Below are positions 1 to 11,432 of a stretch of 64,000 bases of DNA, one piece after another. Every line of letters starts with the position of its first letter. Positions within the stretch are counted from its first letter, which is position 1. The notes under the pieces were generated by a model, which did no database searches, was not told the DNA's origin, and was given only the letters and a program-made list of their open reading frames with translations. Origin of the DNA: Paraspadella gotoi (lineage: Eukaryota > Chaetognatha); NCBI GenBank assembly GCA_051294375.1, contig CM119265.1:23428776-23492775 (forward strand), given 5' to 3'. The position numbers and the translations under genes were made by a program.

Positions 1-363
1 TTGAAGATGAGGTGAGGGATTAGGGATAAAGGTTAGTTTAAGGATTAAGGTCAAGTTAAAATATATTTCTGTTAAAGATAGGTCCACGGATTAGGAACAG
101 AAATGAGGCGCTTTCGGAACAAAGTGCCCAGTTTCTAAGTCGCGTGACAAGAACCGATCAGAGGGAGAAAGACGAGGAAAGAGGAAGAGAAGAAGGAAGA
201 AGAAGAAGTAGGAAGAGGAAAAACTTTTGCGTGTTTCTTCGTCTTGAAAAATGATGACGAAGAAACTTTCCCTCGACATCGTCAACAATTGAATCGGTTT
301 ATTTCGAATTTCATGGCGTCGAGGGATTTTGTGGCGGAGATGAGAACATTTATCAATTTTCTT
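1..363. other. left-edge non-coding stretch, possible 3' end of the AKNA-like gene
   Basis: No convincing gene is visible. The minus strand from 363 to 282 is open and ends in a stop after the peptide INRFNC. It could be a terminal exon of the AKNA-like gene, but its acceptor would lie in the N gap, so it cannot be assigned. The remainder is purine-rich on the plus strand. Confidence 0.3.
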
Positions 364-651
364 NNNNNNNNNNNNNNNNNNNNNNNNNNNNNNNNNNNNN
401 NNNNNNNNNNNNNNNNNNNNNNNNNNNNNNNNNNNNNNNNNNNNNNNNNNNNNNNNNNNNNNNNNNNNNNNNNNNNNNNNNNNNNNNNNNNNNNNNNNNN
501 NNNNNNNNNNNNNNNNNNNNNNNNNNNNNNNNNNNNNNNNNNNNNNNNNNNNNNNNNNNNNNNNNNNNNNNNNNNNNNNNNNNNNNNNNNNNNNNNNNNN
601 NNNNNNNNNNNNNNNNNNNNNNNNNNNNNNNNNNNNNNNNNNNNNNNNNNN
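364..651. other. assembly gap (288 N)
   Basis: Run of N. It lies directly 3' of the last readable exon of the AKNA-like gene and probably hides more of that gene. The stated length may be an estimate. Confidence 0.99.
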
Positions 652-670
652 CTCTCACCCCACCACTCAC

Positions 671-1183
671 CTTCCTCCCCTCTCTCCCTCTTCTTCGTCC
701 GGTGGTCGCCGCGTTGGAAATCCTCGCCGCCGCCAAGACCCCCTCCTCCTCCTCTTCCTCCTCCGCCCGGAATCTGCCGTCGACGACTCCGGAGACCGCG
801 TTGGCGGCGTCCGGTGGGCGTCGTCCTCGATTCGGCGTCGAGGTTTTGACGCGCCCATCGAAGTCGGCGCCGTGAAGTTCGGAGGAGGCTTGGGCGAGGA
901 GGTCGTCGGAAGAATTTCGTCGACGCCCGAGGGAGACGGGCGAGGGATCCTCCAAGGTGTGGTTCGAGGAGTTTGGGCGACCCGAGGACGAGTTTAAGAG
1001 GTTGCTGGAGGAATGCTCTCGTCCAGGAAGACTGAAGGAATGATGAATTGATTATTTTAGATACAATATTTGAACATAAAATCAATTAATAGATGAGAAT
1101 TGCGATTGATATATTGATGGATAGATAAGTCGATAAACCGATAAATTGATTGATTGATTGTATTGTCGATTGATTGATTGATC

Positions 1184-1223
<40 letters not shown>

Positions 1224-2785
1224 TATTGGTTGATTGATCGATTGATCGATTGATTGATTGATTGATTGATCGACTGATCCATTTCCTCCTCAACCTCACC
1301 CCAAAGAGTCCTCCACTCCATCGTCGATCGAGTTGGCCCGACTTCTCGAAGAGACGTTCATCCTTGACGGCGTCCGGTTCGACGCCCTCTTGGCCGCCTC
1401 CACCTTGACGTGGGCGTCGTCGATCGCTCTTTCCAGGCGGAAGATGTCGCCTTCCAAAGTCTTTCCGGGATCGAACTCCTCGTCGACGCCGGCGACGTCT
1501 TCGCCGGCCGCTTTTATGCNNNNNNNNNNNNNNNNNNNNNNNNNNNNNNNNNNNNNNNNNNNNNNNNNNNNNNNNNNNNNNNNNNNNNNNNNNNNNNNNN
1601 NNNNNNNNNNNNNNNNNNNNNNNNNNNNNNNNNNNNNNNNNNNNNNNNNNNNNNNNNNNNNNNNNNNNNNNNNNNNNNNNNNNNNNNNNNNNNNNNNNNN
1701 NNNNNNNNNNNNNNNNNNNNNNNNNNNNNNNNNNNNNNNNNNNNNNNNNNNNNNNNNNNNNNNNNNNNNNNNNNNNNNNNNNNNNNNNNNNNNNNNNNNN
1801 NNNNNNNNNNNNNNNNNNNNNNNNNNNNNNNNNNNNNNNNNNNNNNNNNNNNNNNNNNNNNNNNNNNNNNNNNNNNNNNNNNNNNNNNNNNNNNNNNNNN
1901 NNNNNNNNNNNNNNNNNNNNNNNNNNNNNNNNNNNNNNNNNNNNNNNNNNNNNNNNAGCCCGTCGTAATCCTGCTGCACCGAAACGAAGACCCCGCGCTG
2001 CTCCTCGACGGAAATCCCTCCTTCGCGGATGAGGATGACGAGCGATTCCAACTTCTCCTCCAGTTCGTCCGCTCGACGCCTCAACTCGATCTTCAGCCCC
2101 TCCGTCTCGAGGGCGAAGGGATGCAGACCCGACATCCCCGATCGCTTCGTCGACGGCGCCGCGGAACCGCGAGGAAGTTCCGCGTAGTCGCCGGTGGCGG
2201 AGCCGGCCGACGCCCCGGATTTCACCGACGCCGCGGATTTGGCCGAGGCGGCGTCCTCGGGATGCGGCATCGACGCAGGGAGGTTCTCGACCCACTGGGA
2301 CACGGCGGCCGCTTTGGCGGTGAAGTAGGCGCGGTCCTCGGGGTCGTCGACGGCGGCGTCGTCCGGGCGAACGACGCCGGTGGACGGGCGGTTGGAGATG
2401 AGGTTCTCGCGGGAAGTAGATTTTTGGAGGGGAAAGGCGGGGGAGACTGGTGGGCGGAGGGTTGGGGGTAAAGAGAGTTAAAATTTATTACTAAAATAAA
2501 TCATCAACTTTAAAAATATTCTCTTTTCAGTCTTAAGTGAAAAAAAAAGCAAAACCTATCAAATTCATTGAATTTAAAAAAATAACTATTAAATCGTTTG
2601 TATGAATAAAAAAAATGTAAAAATCGGTTGGAACTGCGTATTATTTTTGCCCTTATTTAAATGGGAATAAACTTATTATTATTTAAATGGGAATAAACTT
2701 CTCACTCGTTCTCGACCGACGGTCGCTGACCTTTAGTTACGTCGATATTTTTAAATCACGACGACGTCAAGGTTTATTTATTTTT

Positions 2786-2853
<68 letters not shown>

Positions 2854-3203
2854 TTTATTTATTTCTTTCTTTTTTTTTTAGAAAAAAAAACTGATTGGTT
2901 GATTGATTGATTTGTATTCTCATTACTTTCCTCTTCTTTTTCCATCTCGAAATCTACAGCTGTCACCTTCTAAACCGAATCCCGAGGGCGACCGATTTTC
3001 GATCCTCCTCGCGTCGAGATAAGCGAGGCCGGCGTTGTTGTCGTTGTTGTCGAAATGCTTGGGCGTCGAAGCGCCGCCCCTCGTGGAACCGGCGCCGTTT
3101 CTTGGCGAAGTGGCGCGAATCGGGGCGGAGGCGGCGCTCTTGGAAGCGTTGGGCGGAGGAAGGGGCGGAGATTCGCCGTAGAGGGATGGAGCTTTGTGTG
3201 TGT

Positions 3204-3265
<62 letters not shown>

Positions 3266-4015
3266 GCCGATAAAGAAGGGGAAAAAAATAATAAAGTTGA
3301 TCTTATTGCGCTTTTTTTCCCGCTTGTTAAATCCGCGTTGACTTGAATTAAACGATTTCGAATAAACAATCCGAGTATTTTAAAAATTATTATAATTATT
3401 ACATTTTTGAAAAATATGTTCAACCGCAAACGGCTGAAAAAAAATATTGAAATTTTGACACCACTAAGTCTTTCAAAAACCGATCCTTTCCTCAAGTTTA
3501 AAAAATAAATGTGTGAGAAACTAATCGTTTGTGGTTTTATGTTTTTTTCTTTTTATTACTTTTATCAATATCTTTTTATTTTTATTTAAACATTTAGTTA
3601 TTTGAAATTAAAGACGAAATCTTTTACATCAACGATTTCGTCTTTAATTTCAAATAACCCAAACACAACGAAAGAAAGTTTAATCACAAACATTTAGTTT
3701 AAATTTCCTTGAGAAAAAATTAACCAAAACAAACCAAAACAAAACAAACAAAAACTAAAAGTAAAATACAAAATTCGCAAATGAAAAAAAAAAAAAAAAA
3801 CTAGATCGGCGCCTGTGATTCTCACTTTGTGAAGTTTGAAAGTCTTGGCTCTTGAGCCCCGAATCGGATCCCGCCGTCGGAGCAAAATTGACCTAAAAGA
3901 TAATTTTAAGAAAAAAAGAAGAAAAAAGAAAGAGAAATAAGTTTACTTGGTACACAACGTCGATTCCTTTTGTTTTTTTTAAATTCCAATGTTTGTTTTC
4001 GTTACCTATTTCTAG

Positions 4016-4092
<77 letters not shown>

Positions 4093-4396
4093 TGGCATTT
4101 CATAAATACTTGGAATTTTGACTTTTGAGCGCGGCATTCTGATCGAGAACAAAGGAGATCAAGAGTTGAAAAAGAATAAGGAACCAAATATATATGAATG
4201 TATATTTTCAGTCCGTGTTCCAAGTTTTGTTTTTTTTTAAATTTTATCAAAATAGTATTTATTTGTTTTTCCGCATTTTTTTGGTTTTTTGCTCAGATGG
4301 TCAATCCTGTTGTTTTTTTCTTTGGCATTTGAAAAATACTTGGAGGCAGAGAGAGGAGAGAGAGAAAGAGAGAAAGAGAGGAGAGAGAGAGAGAGA

Positions 4397-4429
<33 letters not shown>

Positions 4430-6279
4430 GAGAGAAGGAGAGAGAGATCTTTTTTATCAACCCCCGCTTACCCCCGGTTCCCCCAACTCCGCCAAATAAA
4501 CTGACCTTCGCTCCGATTTTGAGTTGATCGATGACGTTTTTCGCTCTGGCGTGTTCCACCAAAAGCGCCTTGTATTCGTTCTGATAAAACAATAACAACA
4601 ACAAATAAACATTTGGGGGAAAAAATTATGTCTTTCTCAAAAACCACTTTTTCCGTAGACCAATTTTGGGAAAGTAAAATCCTTTTCGGAAAATCGCAAT
4701 GTAATCGAAAATCCCAGATCTAATACTTAAGGGAGTGGTCATTTATACAATTGAAACATTCTTTGAAACATTATATATGTGTTTTATTCGTTTACAACAA
4801 TTAGTTGAAACAGTACATTCAAAAGAGCATACAGCATTACAGATAAACGCATAAATTGTACAGTTTACAATTCAACAAAATATAAATATTTAAATTAACA
4901 GAACGAGAAAAAAAAAAAAGAAAAATGAAAACAATTCAACAATAAGCTGACAAGATATTTAGAATATATATATAAAGACTTCATTGATAGGGAAGTACTC
5001 TGGGAGTGAATAAACGAGACTGTGAGAGAGTCTTGATTGAAAGCTTGCAGGGATCTACTAATTACTATGTCATGATCTTGTAAGAGTGATGGAGGCTTTA
5101 AACCACCAAAGCCTGTCCAAGATAGCTTATTTATTAAATGAATAGATAATTTTTATATTGGTTGTACCATTTTCATAACAAACAATGTTTCTTAATTGGA
5201 TCGAGGAAAAAACCACTGATGGAATAAAATTCCATCGCCGACGTCGACAACAACAACAACGAGGTCACTAACAACAACAACAACAACGCCACCTGCAACG
5301 TCTCCACGAAATCCTCGGTGTCCCTGGACGTCAACAAGGTGCCCATGCTGGAGTATCTGGCCAAAGCGCCGCCGGCGTCGTCAGGCGGCGTCACTTCCTC
5401 GATTCCGCCCTCCGGCGTTTTGGCGGCGCCGTCCGTCGCGACGCCGGTTGAGTCCTTCAAGTCTTCGTTCGTCTTTTGACGCCGCATGGCGCTTCTGAGA
5501 GGAAAAGATCGAGAAGGGGTTGTGGGCAATGTTATTATTGCCTTAATAATATGAATTTATAATAGTTAAAATGAGAAACCGCAAACGTTGCGATGGATGA
5601 TTGAAGGAAAGTGATCACGTGATCATCCAGAAATACAAGTGAAAAAAAGTCACTGCGACGCAACACGATGGAATTAAACAGTAAAATAATTAAACAATTA
5701 AACTATTAAACAATGGAATTAAACAATTCTTGTTTTGACAACATTTTTTTTTCTTCTTTTTTCTGTTGTCTCGAAGAATCTTTAAATTTCTTAACTTTTC
5801 TATCCTCAAAAGAAAAAGAAAACTTTTTTTTTCTCTTATCATTTCTAACTCGATTGATGGAAGCCAAAGTGAAACAAAGATTCACTTTGTTTTTCTTTGT
5901 TCAATCGATGCTATTTTTTTTTCTTTCGATGCCTTTTGTTCTAAATCAGGTTTCTGCCGCTATAGAGACGGGTTTTTTTTCAAAGTAGTTAATCCTTTCA
6001 ACTTTTTCATCGTTAAAGTGTAGAATAAATATTACGTTATATTCATAATACTAAATAAAATCACTAAAATCAAACAGAATCGAATACTTTCAAATAATTG
6101 CATTCAACCTTTTTCCCCAGAATCTCTGCACCTTCCCATCATCATTTAACTTACCCTTCCTCTTCATCCACCTCCTCCCTAATCTTTAACAACCCCCCCA
6201 ATCGAACTCACCTGAGAGGCTTCTCCGTTTCGAGACGCTCGTCGGATTGCCACGCCCCTCGTTTCAACTTCAACGTCAT
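671..6279 (-). CDS. AKNA-like coiled-coil protein (3' incomplete)
   Basis: Seven phase-compatible exons on the minus strand: 6279-6212 (start MTLKLKRGAW), 5494-5293, 4580-4506, 3892-3826, 3191-2967, 2446-1300 and 1031-671; the last ends at a GTGAGT donor. They total 715 codons. Exons 3 and 4 join to read HARAKNVIDQLKIGAKVNF, which resembles the short AxxxIDxLRxGAKV signature I associate with the AKNA family (vertebrate AKNA is a centrosomal microtubule organiser, once described as an AT-hook factor). Exon 6 adds a predicted coiled coil (LRRRADELEEKLESLV). Exon 7 is Ser-rich and basic, with a poly-Glu run. A 437-base gap interrupts exon 6; the frame holds across it if its length is right. The C-terminus lies in or past the gap at 364. 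The exon chain is solid; the family name is tentative and rests on one motif. Another centrosomal coiled-coil family is possible. Confidence 0.6.
1141..1275. repeat. (GATT)n microsatellite
   Basis: Degenerate TTGATTGA tetranucleotide array in the last readable intron of the AKNA-like gene, ending about 25 bases from the exon 6 donor. Confidence 0.9.
1520..1956. other. assembly gap (437 N) inside exon 6 of the AKNA-like gene
   Basis: Run of N flanked by coding sequence in the same minus-strand frame on both sides. Confidence 0.99.
2787..2855. repeat. (TTTC)n microsatellite
   Basis: About 17 TTTC units in an intron of the AKNA-like gene. This is one of the few arrays that is pyrimidine-rich on the + strand. 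Confidence 0.95.
3206..3261. repeat. (GA)n microsatellite next to a splice acceptor
   Basis: GA dinucleotide array. On the minus (sense) strand it is (TC)n lying about 15 bases upstream of the acceptor of exon 5 (3191) of the AKNA-like gene, so it extends that acceptor's pyrimidine tract. Confidence 0.9.
3597..3658. repeat. perfect 25-bp inverted repeat (hairpin)
   Basis: Arms 3597-3621 and 3634-3658 are exact reverse complements, separated by a 12-base loop. The arms contain AAATTAAAGACGAAATC and its complement. The element lies in the intron between exons 4 and 5 of the AKNA-like gene. Confidence 0.9.
4014..4089. repeat. (GA)n microsatellite
   Basis: Nearly pure GA array in the intron between exons 3 and 4 of the AKNA-like gene. 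Confidence 0.95.
4349..4447. repeat. imperfect (GA)n microsatellite
   Basis: Interrupted GA array shortly downstream (in the minus-strand sense) of the exon 3 donor of the AKNA-like gene. Confidence 0.9.
5052..5169 (-). repeat. dispersed repeat, family 1, copy A
   Basis: On the minus strand this reads GGTACAACCAATA, then a conserved AATTATCTATTCATTTAATAAATA block, then GCTTTGGTGGTTTAAAGCCTCCATCAC. Near-identical copies lie at 22821-22930 and 45983-46090, with a fragment at 27228-27262. No coding capacity; a short non-autonomous mobile element is the simplest reading. Confidence 0.75.
5618..5667 (+). repeat. dispersed repeat, family 2, copy A
   Basis: The stretch from GTGATCA through AAATACAAGTGAAAA to GTCACTGCGACGCAACAC is repeated with few changes at 35251-35301. 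Confidence 0.65.
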
Positions 6280-7039
6280 CGCGTCCTTCAACGCGGCGAT
6301 CCGTCCGTCCGTCCGTCCATTTATTTAAAATGGCGCCGCTCTTCGTTCTTCGGTTCTCGTACGAAATGGATTCACGTCAGTCGCGAGGAATTTAAATAAA
6401 TCCAGTCGGTTAAATGTATATCCTTTTGTTTTCTTTGTTCTTTTATTTTTAATTAGTTTTCCTTTGTTTTTTTTTAGTGTTTTTTTTCGTGGCGAAACGA
6501 AGTAGACGAAACGCGAGGTCGTTTTGTCCTTAGTTTTCTTTGTTTCCTATACTTTTTATCTTAGTTTTTTTCTCTCTCTCTCTCTTTTCATTTTTTTTCT
6601 CTTCTCACCTTTATTCTTCTCGATTTTCTCCTTTATCACTCCAATCTGGACTCCCCCTGGGATCTGACTCCTTGGCAAAAAAGGCCAGAGAGAGACGAGA
6701 GATGATGACGAGAGAGAGAGAACGAGAGAACGAGTAGAGAGAGAGGCAAGGAAGAGGAGAGAGATGATGATGGATGTAGTATGAAAGATGCAGGAGAAGG
6801 AGGAGGAATCCAGACTAGCGAATTCGAACGAATGCTCAGTTAATCGACGGATGAAGTCCCTAGGTGGTTGTTGTTGTTGTTTGTTGTGTCGTAGTTTGGC
6901 TGGCTGACGCCATTTCCAGGAACTGAAATAAAAAGGGAAATCTTTTCGTCAGAAATAGAGAGAGAGAGAGAAGAGAGAGAGGAGAGAAATGAAGAGAGAG
7001 AGAGAGAAGAGAAGAGATGGAGAGAGAGAGAGAGAGAAA

Positions 7040-7260
7040 TCGATATATATATAGATATATAGATAGATATATCGATAGATAGATATGGAGTTAGATTTAA
7101 TATGATAGATAGATAGATAGATAGATAGATTAGAATGAGTAGATAGATAGATAGATAGATAGATTAGATAGATAGATAATAGATAGATAGATAAGATAGA
7201 TATAGATAGATAGATAGATAGAATAGATATAGATAGATTAGATAGATAGATGTAAGCATA
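7040..7260. repeat. (GATA)n microsatellite
   Basis: Long degenerate GATA/TAGA array, decaying into related sequence up to about 7400. Confidence 0.9.
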
Positions 7261-8312
7261 TAGTATAGATAGCTAAGTAATCAGAGACTAGCCATTACAC
7301 AATAGCACTAGATTAAGATAGATAGTAGATCATAGGAACAAGGATTAGCTAGACTATGATTCCATTACAGGCACGAGATTATGATAGACTAGATAGATAG
7401 ATTCATTCAATTTTTAGGTACCATTTTTTTACTAATACTAAAAAGAAAAAAAAATCACTAAAAAATGTTGCACGTTTATAATTTCTCCTCCCAGTTGCAG
7501 AACGACCTCAAGGTAAGTCTCAGCGAGGCACCGATGAGATCCTTACCTTTGGTTCTCGACTCCCGCCGGGCGGGAAATGGAACGAAAACGACGACAACGA
7601 CGACGACGACAACTCGCAACATTCAACGTTCGAAGATCCAAAGTTTAAATCTCGACGGTGAGTGACTGAGAGTCGACGACGCGTCTGGACGGGGAATCCG
7701 ACAAAACGCTGACAGGCAGACGTCAAAGAATGACAAATCTTCCGCCAGAGGGATGACAATCAATCTTTTACTAATTCCATTTATCGTAAATTGGTGATAA
7801 TAACAATAAAGACGACGACAGCTCCAACAAAGCGAACAACAACGATACCAAACAAATCAAACCATACGTCAACAATAACAATAACAGAAATAATAAATAT
7901 AACAAACAATAAGAAAAACTGCAACAACGAAAAAAGTGACGATGATGACGATGACGATGATGACGATGATGACGATAACGACGACGATGATTCTCTTTCG
8001 AAAACAGAATCTTAACGAGGAATTTGGATGAAATTCGATGGGCATCGTTTGTCTTCCATTTTTTTCTTCTTTTCGTTTCGAATTGGATTTGAACCACGAA
8101 ATCCGTTTGTCCGTTCGTCCGAAACGAATTGGAACGGATTCTCTTGAGACGCTCGAAATTTCTTTCCCGTCGTTGACTTGGAACAAAAAGATGACGAGAG
8201 GCCAAATCGAGGCTGATGGAAAATCTATTGTTCTTTTGTTCAAAACGATTTTTTTTTATTTTCGTTTTTCAAAACAAAGAAGGTTGACGTAACGAAGAGG
8301 ATGAGTTATTGT

Positions 8313-8316
<4 letters not shown>

Positions 8317-8383
<67 letters not shown>

Positions 8384-8396
8384 CGAGAGAGAGAGA
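8317..8396. repeat. (GA)n microsatellite
   Basis: GA array in the spacer downstream of the SLC22 gene. Confidence 0.95.
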
Positions 8397-9247
8397 CTGA
8401 TTCGACATTAGTAGCAACGCAAAAAAAAAAATATCTTTCTCAAGTTTTAAAAGTGGCATCAAAGTAGCCCTTCACAACTCGACGACCGTCAGACTCGCAA
8501 GTGAACTTCACATCCAAGTCTTCACGCCTAATTCAAGGACGTGAGTCGATGTCGAAGACGCGGCTTTAATCGCTCTCGATTTCGACCGCAAAGTCCGAGA
8601 TTTCCGGCTTAAAGTAAATTTCTTGGCCCCAACAGTTTTTACTCTTTTTACTCTTTCTCATCTGAAGCAAGATCGTTTTTTTTTTAAATATGGAAAATGC
8701 AATAGAACAATAAATAATAATAAAATTAATTCAAACTAGAACTAAAAACATTGATCACAGCCACGATTAACAGAGAGATTCAATAACCGACCGACCAATA
8801 CACCAACTTATTATCTAATCTGCTCGTTAATACAAACAGATTTTAACGAGGAACCTTTCACTAAATATTTAGCAAATACAATATATCATTCGGATTCGTC
8901 ATTGTTATCTGTTATCAATTACCCTCAACGATGATCTTTCAAAAAAATCGAAATATTAGTTTTTTTTTAAAAACTTCACTTAATCAATAAAAAAATAATA
9001 ATTTGAAATTTTAAAATTTTACAAGGTTATTACTACAAAGAAAATAAAATTTGCGCTACTGTTATGCCCAAATTTTTTTAATTACATAGATACAGAGGCA
9101 GAAAAAAAAAATTATTAACTCCACCCTACTGTCCAAGCCGTTGGGCCGAGCTGGAAAGGCGAGAGCTTTACGAGAGGCAAATTTATTGTTGTTGTTGTTG
9201 TGGTTGTTGTCGTTGTTATCCCTCTCAATCTTCGCCTCAACAATTTT

Positions 9248-10861
9248 CTATCTCTTCCGGCAAATCTCTCGGCGCCCGAAAGCCTCTGCCTCGTCCAGAG
9301 TTTCCGGCAAAGTCGCGCCTCTCGTTTCCGGCAAAGCGAAGACAACGACGCCGGCGACGACGCTCAAGACGCCGAAGACGCCGAGAGACCATTCAGGCCG
9401 GCGCGCTTTTGCCGCTTCGCCGACGACGCCGGCCGCGAAGATGCCACCGATCCGCGCCGAGACAGAGCAGACGCCGAGACCGATGGTCCTTACCGGCGTC
9501 GGATACAATTCCCCGCTGAAGATGTAGATCACGGCGAAGGCGCCCGCGGCGCCGAATTTGCCGACCTGCGCCAGAAAGTCTACAGCGCCAGCGCCGCCGT
9601 CGCCGGGGAAGAACGGACAGAGGGCGCAAGCCGTACCGGAGACGACGAAGGCGCCGCCGAGAAGCGGACGGCGTCCGGCGAGGCGCAAGAGAGAGAGAAC
9701 GAGGAAGATGGCTGGGATTTCGACGAGGCCGTTGAGGGTGAGTTTGGAGTAAGGGTCGCCGGACAAAGAGGGTAAGTTCATAGTGATGCCGTAATAAGCG
9801 GCGTTGACGATGAACCAACAGAAGGAAAGAATGAAAGTGTTGGCGGCCAAATTCGGTCGTCGAAAGATGCTCAACATCGAGACGGACTCTTTCTTCACCT
9901 TTCGATCCGATTCCTCCGCCGAGCGCTCGAGGAGATCGTCCACGAGTCCCCGGGGAACGTCTCGTCCGTTGAAGGCGGCCGCGCGGGAGATCGTTCGTTT
10001 GAACCGAAGCGAATCTCCGCGCGTCAGAAGCCAACGAGGAGATTCCGGGATGAGGAAGAGGAGGAGAAGAATGAGGACGATGGGAACGGAAGCGACGAGT
10101 TGGAGTCGCCTCCAGGGACGAACCGCGTTCGCCAAGAAGCCAAAGACGATGACGCTGATCGAAGTAGGGAGTTGGGTAAGGATCCCAACCGTCGCTCGAT
10201 CCTCGGGACCGAAGAGTTCCAGCAGCAGCACGAAGGAAGCGAGACTTACTCCGAAGGCGCACATCACGGACAAGGTTCGACCCAGAATGACTTCCGAGAA
10301 GCCGCGTTGGAAGGAAGTCGCGACGCCGAATATCAAGACCCCGATGAGACCGGCGCCGATGGCGCGGCGTCGTCCGAATCGATCCGAGACGTCGCCGAAA
10401 ACGAGAGAGCCCAACAGCATCCCGACGAACAGCATCGAATTCGCCAGCTTCACGCGACCGAGTGATTCGCAGTAAAGATCGAATTCGGTGACGACGTTGT
10501 CCGGAAAGTAAGTTCCATCGTGAACCCACGAGGAACAGTTGACGAGGGAAGCATTGTCGATCCCTAACCGGGGAAAAGTCCCCGAGTGAGCAAAGTATTG
10601 ACAAGAGCTCCTTTCGCCGTCGGGAGACGCGGGAACGAGGCGAGCGACGAGAGCGCCTCTGGCGGACGATGGATCGAGATCGAAAGCGTCGTCGGGGATC
10701 GAGGAAAGGCGACATCTGTGCGGGGGAACGGCGAAGGCGAAGGTGTTCATGAAGGTTTGGAATCCGAGGGGGATGCCGGCGAAGGAGATGAGGAGGAAGA
10801 GGAAAATTTGAAATCTCCCGCGTGACCCGATGAAGTGGAAAACGTCGTCGAAGTTATACAT
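9248..10861 (-). CDS. SLC22-family organic ion transporter (MFS), single exon
   Basis: One uninterrupted reading frame of 537 residues, the usual SLC22 length, starting MYNFDDVFHFIGSRGRFQ and ending EICRKR-stop. SLC22 proteins are plasma-membrane facilitators for organic cations, anions or carnitine. Evidence: twelve hydrophobic segments; a large Cys-rich loop after TM1 (about residues 45-135) with N-glycosylation sites (NAS, NCS) and the family-like FDLYC; the MFS signature GDVSDRFGRRRAIGAG after TM2; PESPRWLLTRG before the central cytoplasmic loop; ELYPTPVRTIGLG between TM10 and TM11; and LPETRG after TM12. The substrate cannot be told from sequence. The absence of introns is notable beside multi-exon neighbours and may reflect intron loss or retroposition. 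The start is chosen because it matches the family's N-terminus. Confidence 0.92.
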   Translation of the reverse strand: MYNFDDVFHFIGSRGRFQIFLFLLISFAGIPLGFQTFMNTFAFAVPPHRCRLSSIPDDAFDLDPSSARGALVARLVPASPDGERSSCQYFAHSGTFPRLGIDNASLVNCSSWVHDGTYFPDNVVTEFDLYCESLGRVKLANSMLFVGMLLGSLVFGDVSDRFGRRRAIGAGLIGVLIFGVATSFQRGFSEVILGRTLSVMCAFGVSLASFVLLLELFGPEDRATVGILTQLPTSISVIVFGFLANAVRPWRRLQLVASVPIVLILLLLFLIPESPRWLLTRGDSLRFKRTISRAAAFNGRDVPRGLVDDLLERSAEESDRKVKKESVSMLSIFRRPNLAANTFILSFCWFIVNAAYYGITMNLPSLSGDPYSKLTLNGLVEIPAIFLVLSLLRLAGRRPLLGGAFVVSGTACALCPFFPGDGGAGAVDFLAQVGKFGAAGAFAVIYIFSGELYPTPVRTIGLGVCSVSARIGGIFAAGVVGEAAKARRPEWSLGVFGVLSVVAGVVVFALPETRGATLPETLDEAEAFGRREICRKR

Positions 10862-11049
10862 TGTTTGTTTTTTTTGTTTTTTTTTTGGTTTTTAGATTTA
10901 GATTTTAAATTTTGGTTATTTTAGTTAGGAATTGTTTATTGTTTGCCAAATACATGACGATTTTTATTTTCATAGTACATGTTTCGACTCTGTTGATTCG
11001 AGTCTTCATCAGCTTTGAAAAACATTATCAAAAATGCTCTACACATTAA

Positions 11050-11052
11050 GTT

Positions 11053-11083
<31 letters not shown>

Positions 11084-11085
11084 GA

Positions 11086-11139
<54 letters not shown>

Positions 11140-11150
11140 GAGAGATTGAG
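11050..11150. repeat. (GA)n microsatellite
   Basis: Interrupted GA array about 190 bases upstream of the SLC22 start codon (minus-strand sense). Confidence 0.95.
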
Positions 11151-11250
11151 GGAGAGTTTCCAACAAAGGGCTGAGTAAAGGACAGTGGCCAGATGAGAGG
11201 ACAGGTGAAGGTAAGACAGAGAAGAAGACAATTTTGAAATGGTGAAAAGT

Positions 11251-11330
11251 GAAAGAGAGAGAGAGAGAGAGAGAGAGAGAATAATTACATTTGACAATGT
11301 ACAACAAAGATAAATTTAGAAAAACTTAGT
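11251..11330 (+). repeat. (GA)n array plus ACAATGTACA-type flank (composite repeat copy 1)
   Basis: A GA array is followed by TACATTTGACAATGTACAA, CAAAGATAAATT and an A-rich stretch. The same order of parts recurs at 34610-34800, so GA array and flank may be one repeat unit. Confidence 0.6.
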
Positions 11331-11390
11331 TTTAGTTTTAAAAAACTTGGAAGCGTTAGAAGGGGTGAAGATCACCACGCCCCTCTGACG

Positions 11391-11432
11391 TTGTACAATG
11401 CACAATGTACAATGTACAATGTACAATGTACA
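11391..11432. repeat. (ACAATGT)n short tandem repeat
   Basis: About five copies of a 7-base unit, related to the flank of the composite GA repeat. Confidence 0.85.

Larger units (their letters stand above)
6280..9247. other. intergenic, repeat-rich; no firm gene
   Basis: Lies between the start of the AKNA-like gene and the end of the SLC22 gene. It holds pyrimidine-rich DNA near 6420-6640, GA arrays near 6955-7045, a GATA array, low-complexity GAC/ATG tracts at 7580-7620 and 7930-7990, and a GA array at 8317-8396. An 18-base exon-like segment on the plus strand (7495-7512) is the only splice-like signal. I see no supported coding exon. Confidence 0.6.

Noticed and set aside
7791-8015. Thr/Asn/Asp-rich ORF (TTTAPTKRTTTIPN, poly-Asp)
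   Set aside because: Low-complexity ACA/GAC/AAT DNA, no splice signals, no homology.
9200-10475. Long plus-strand ORFs over the SLC22 gene
   Set aside because: GC-rich shadows of the minus-strand SLC22 frame, lacking any transporter features.
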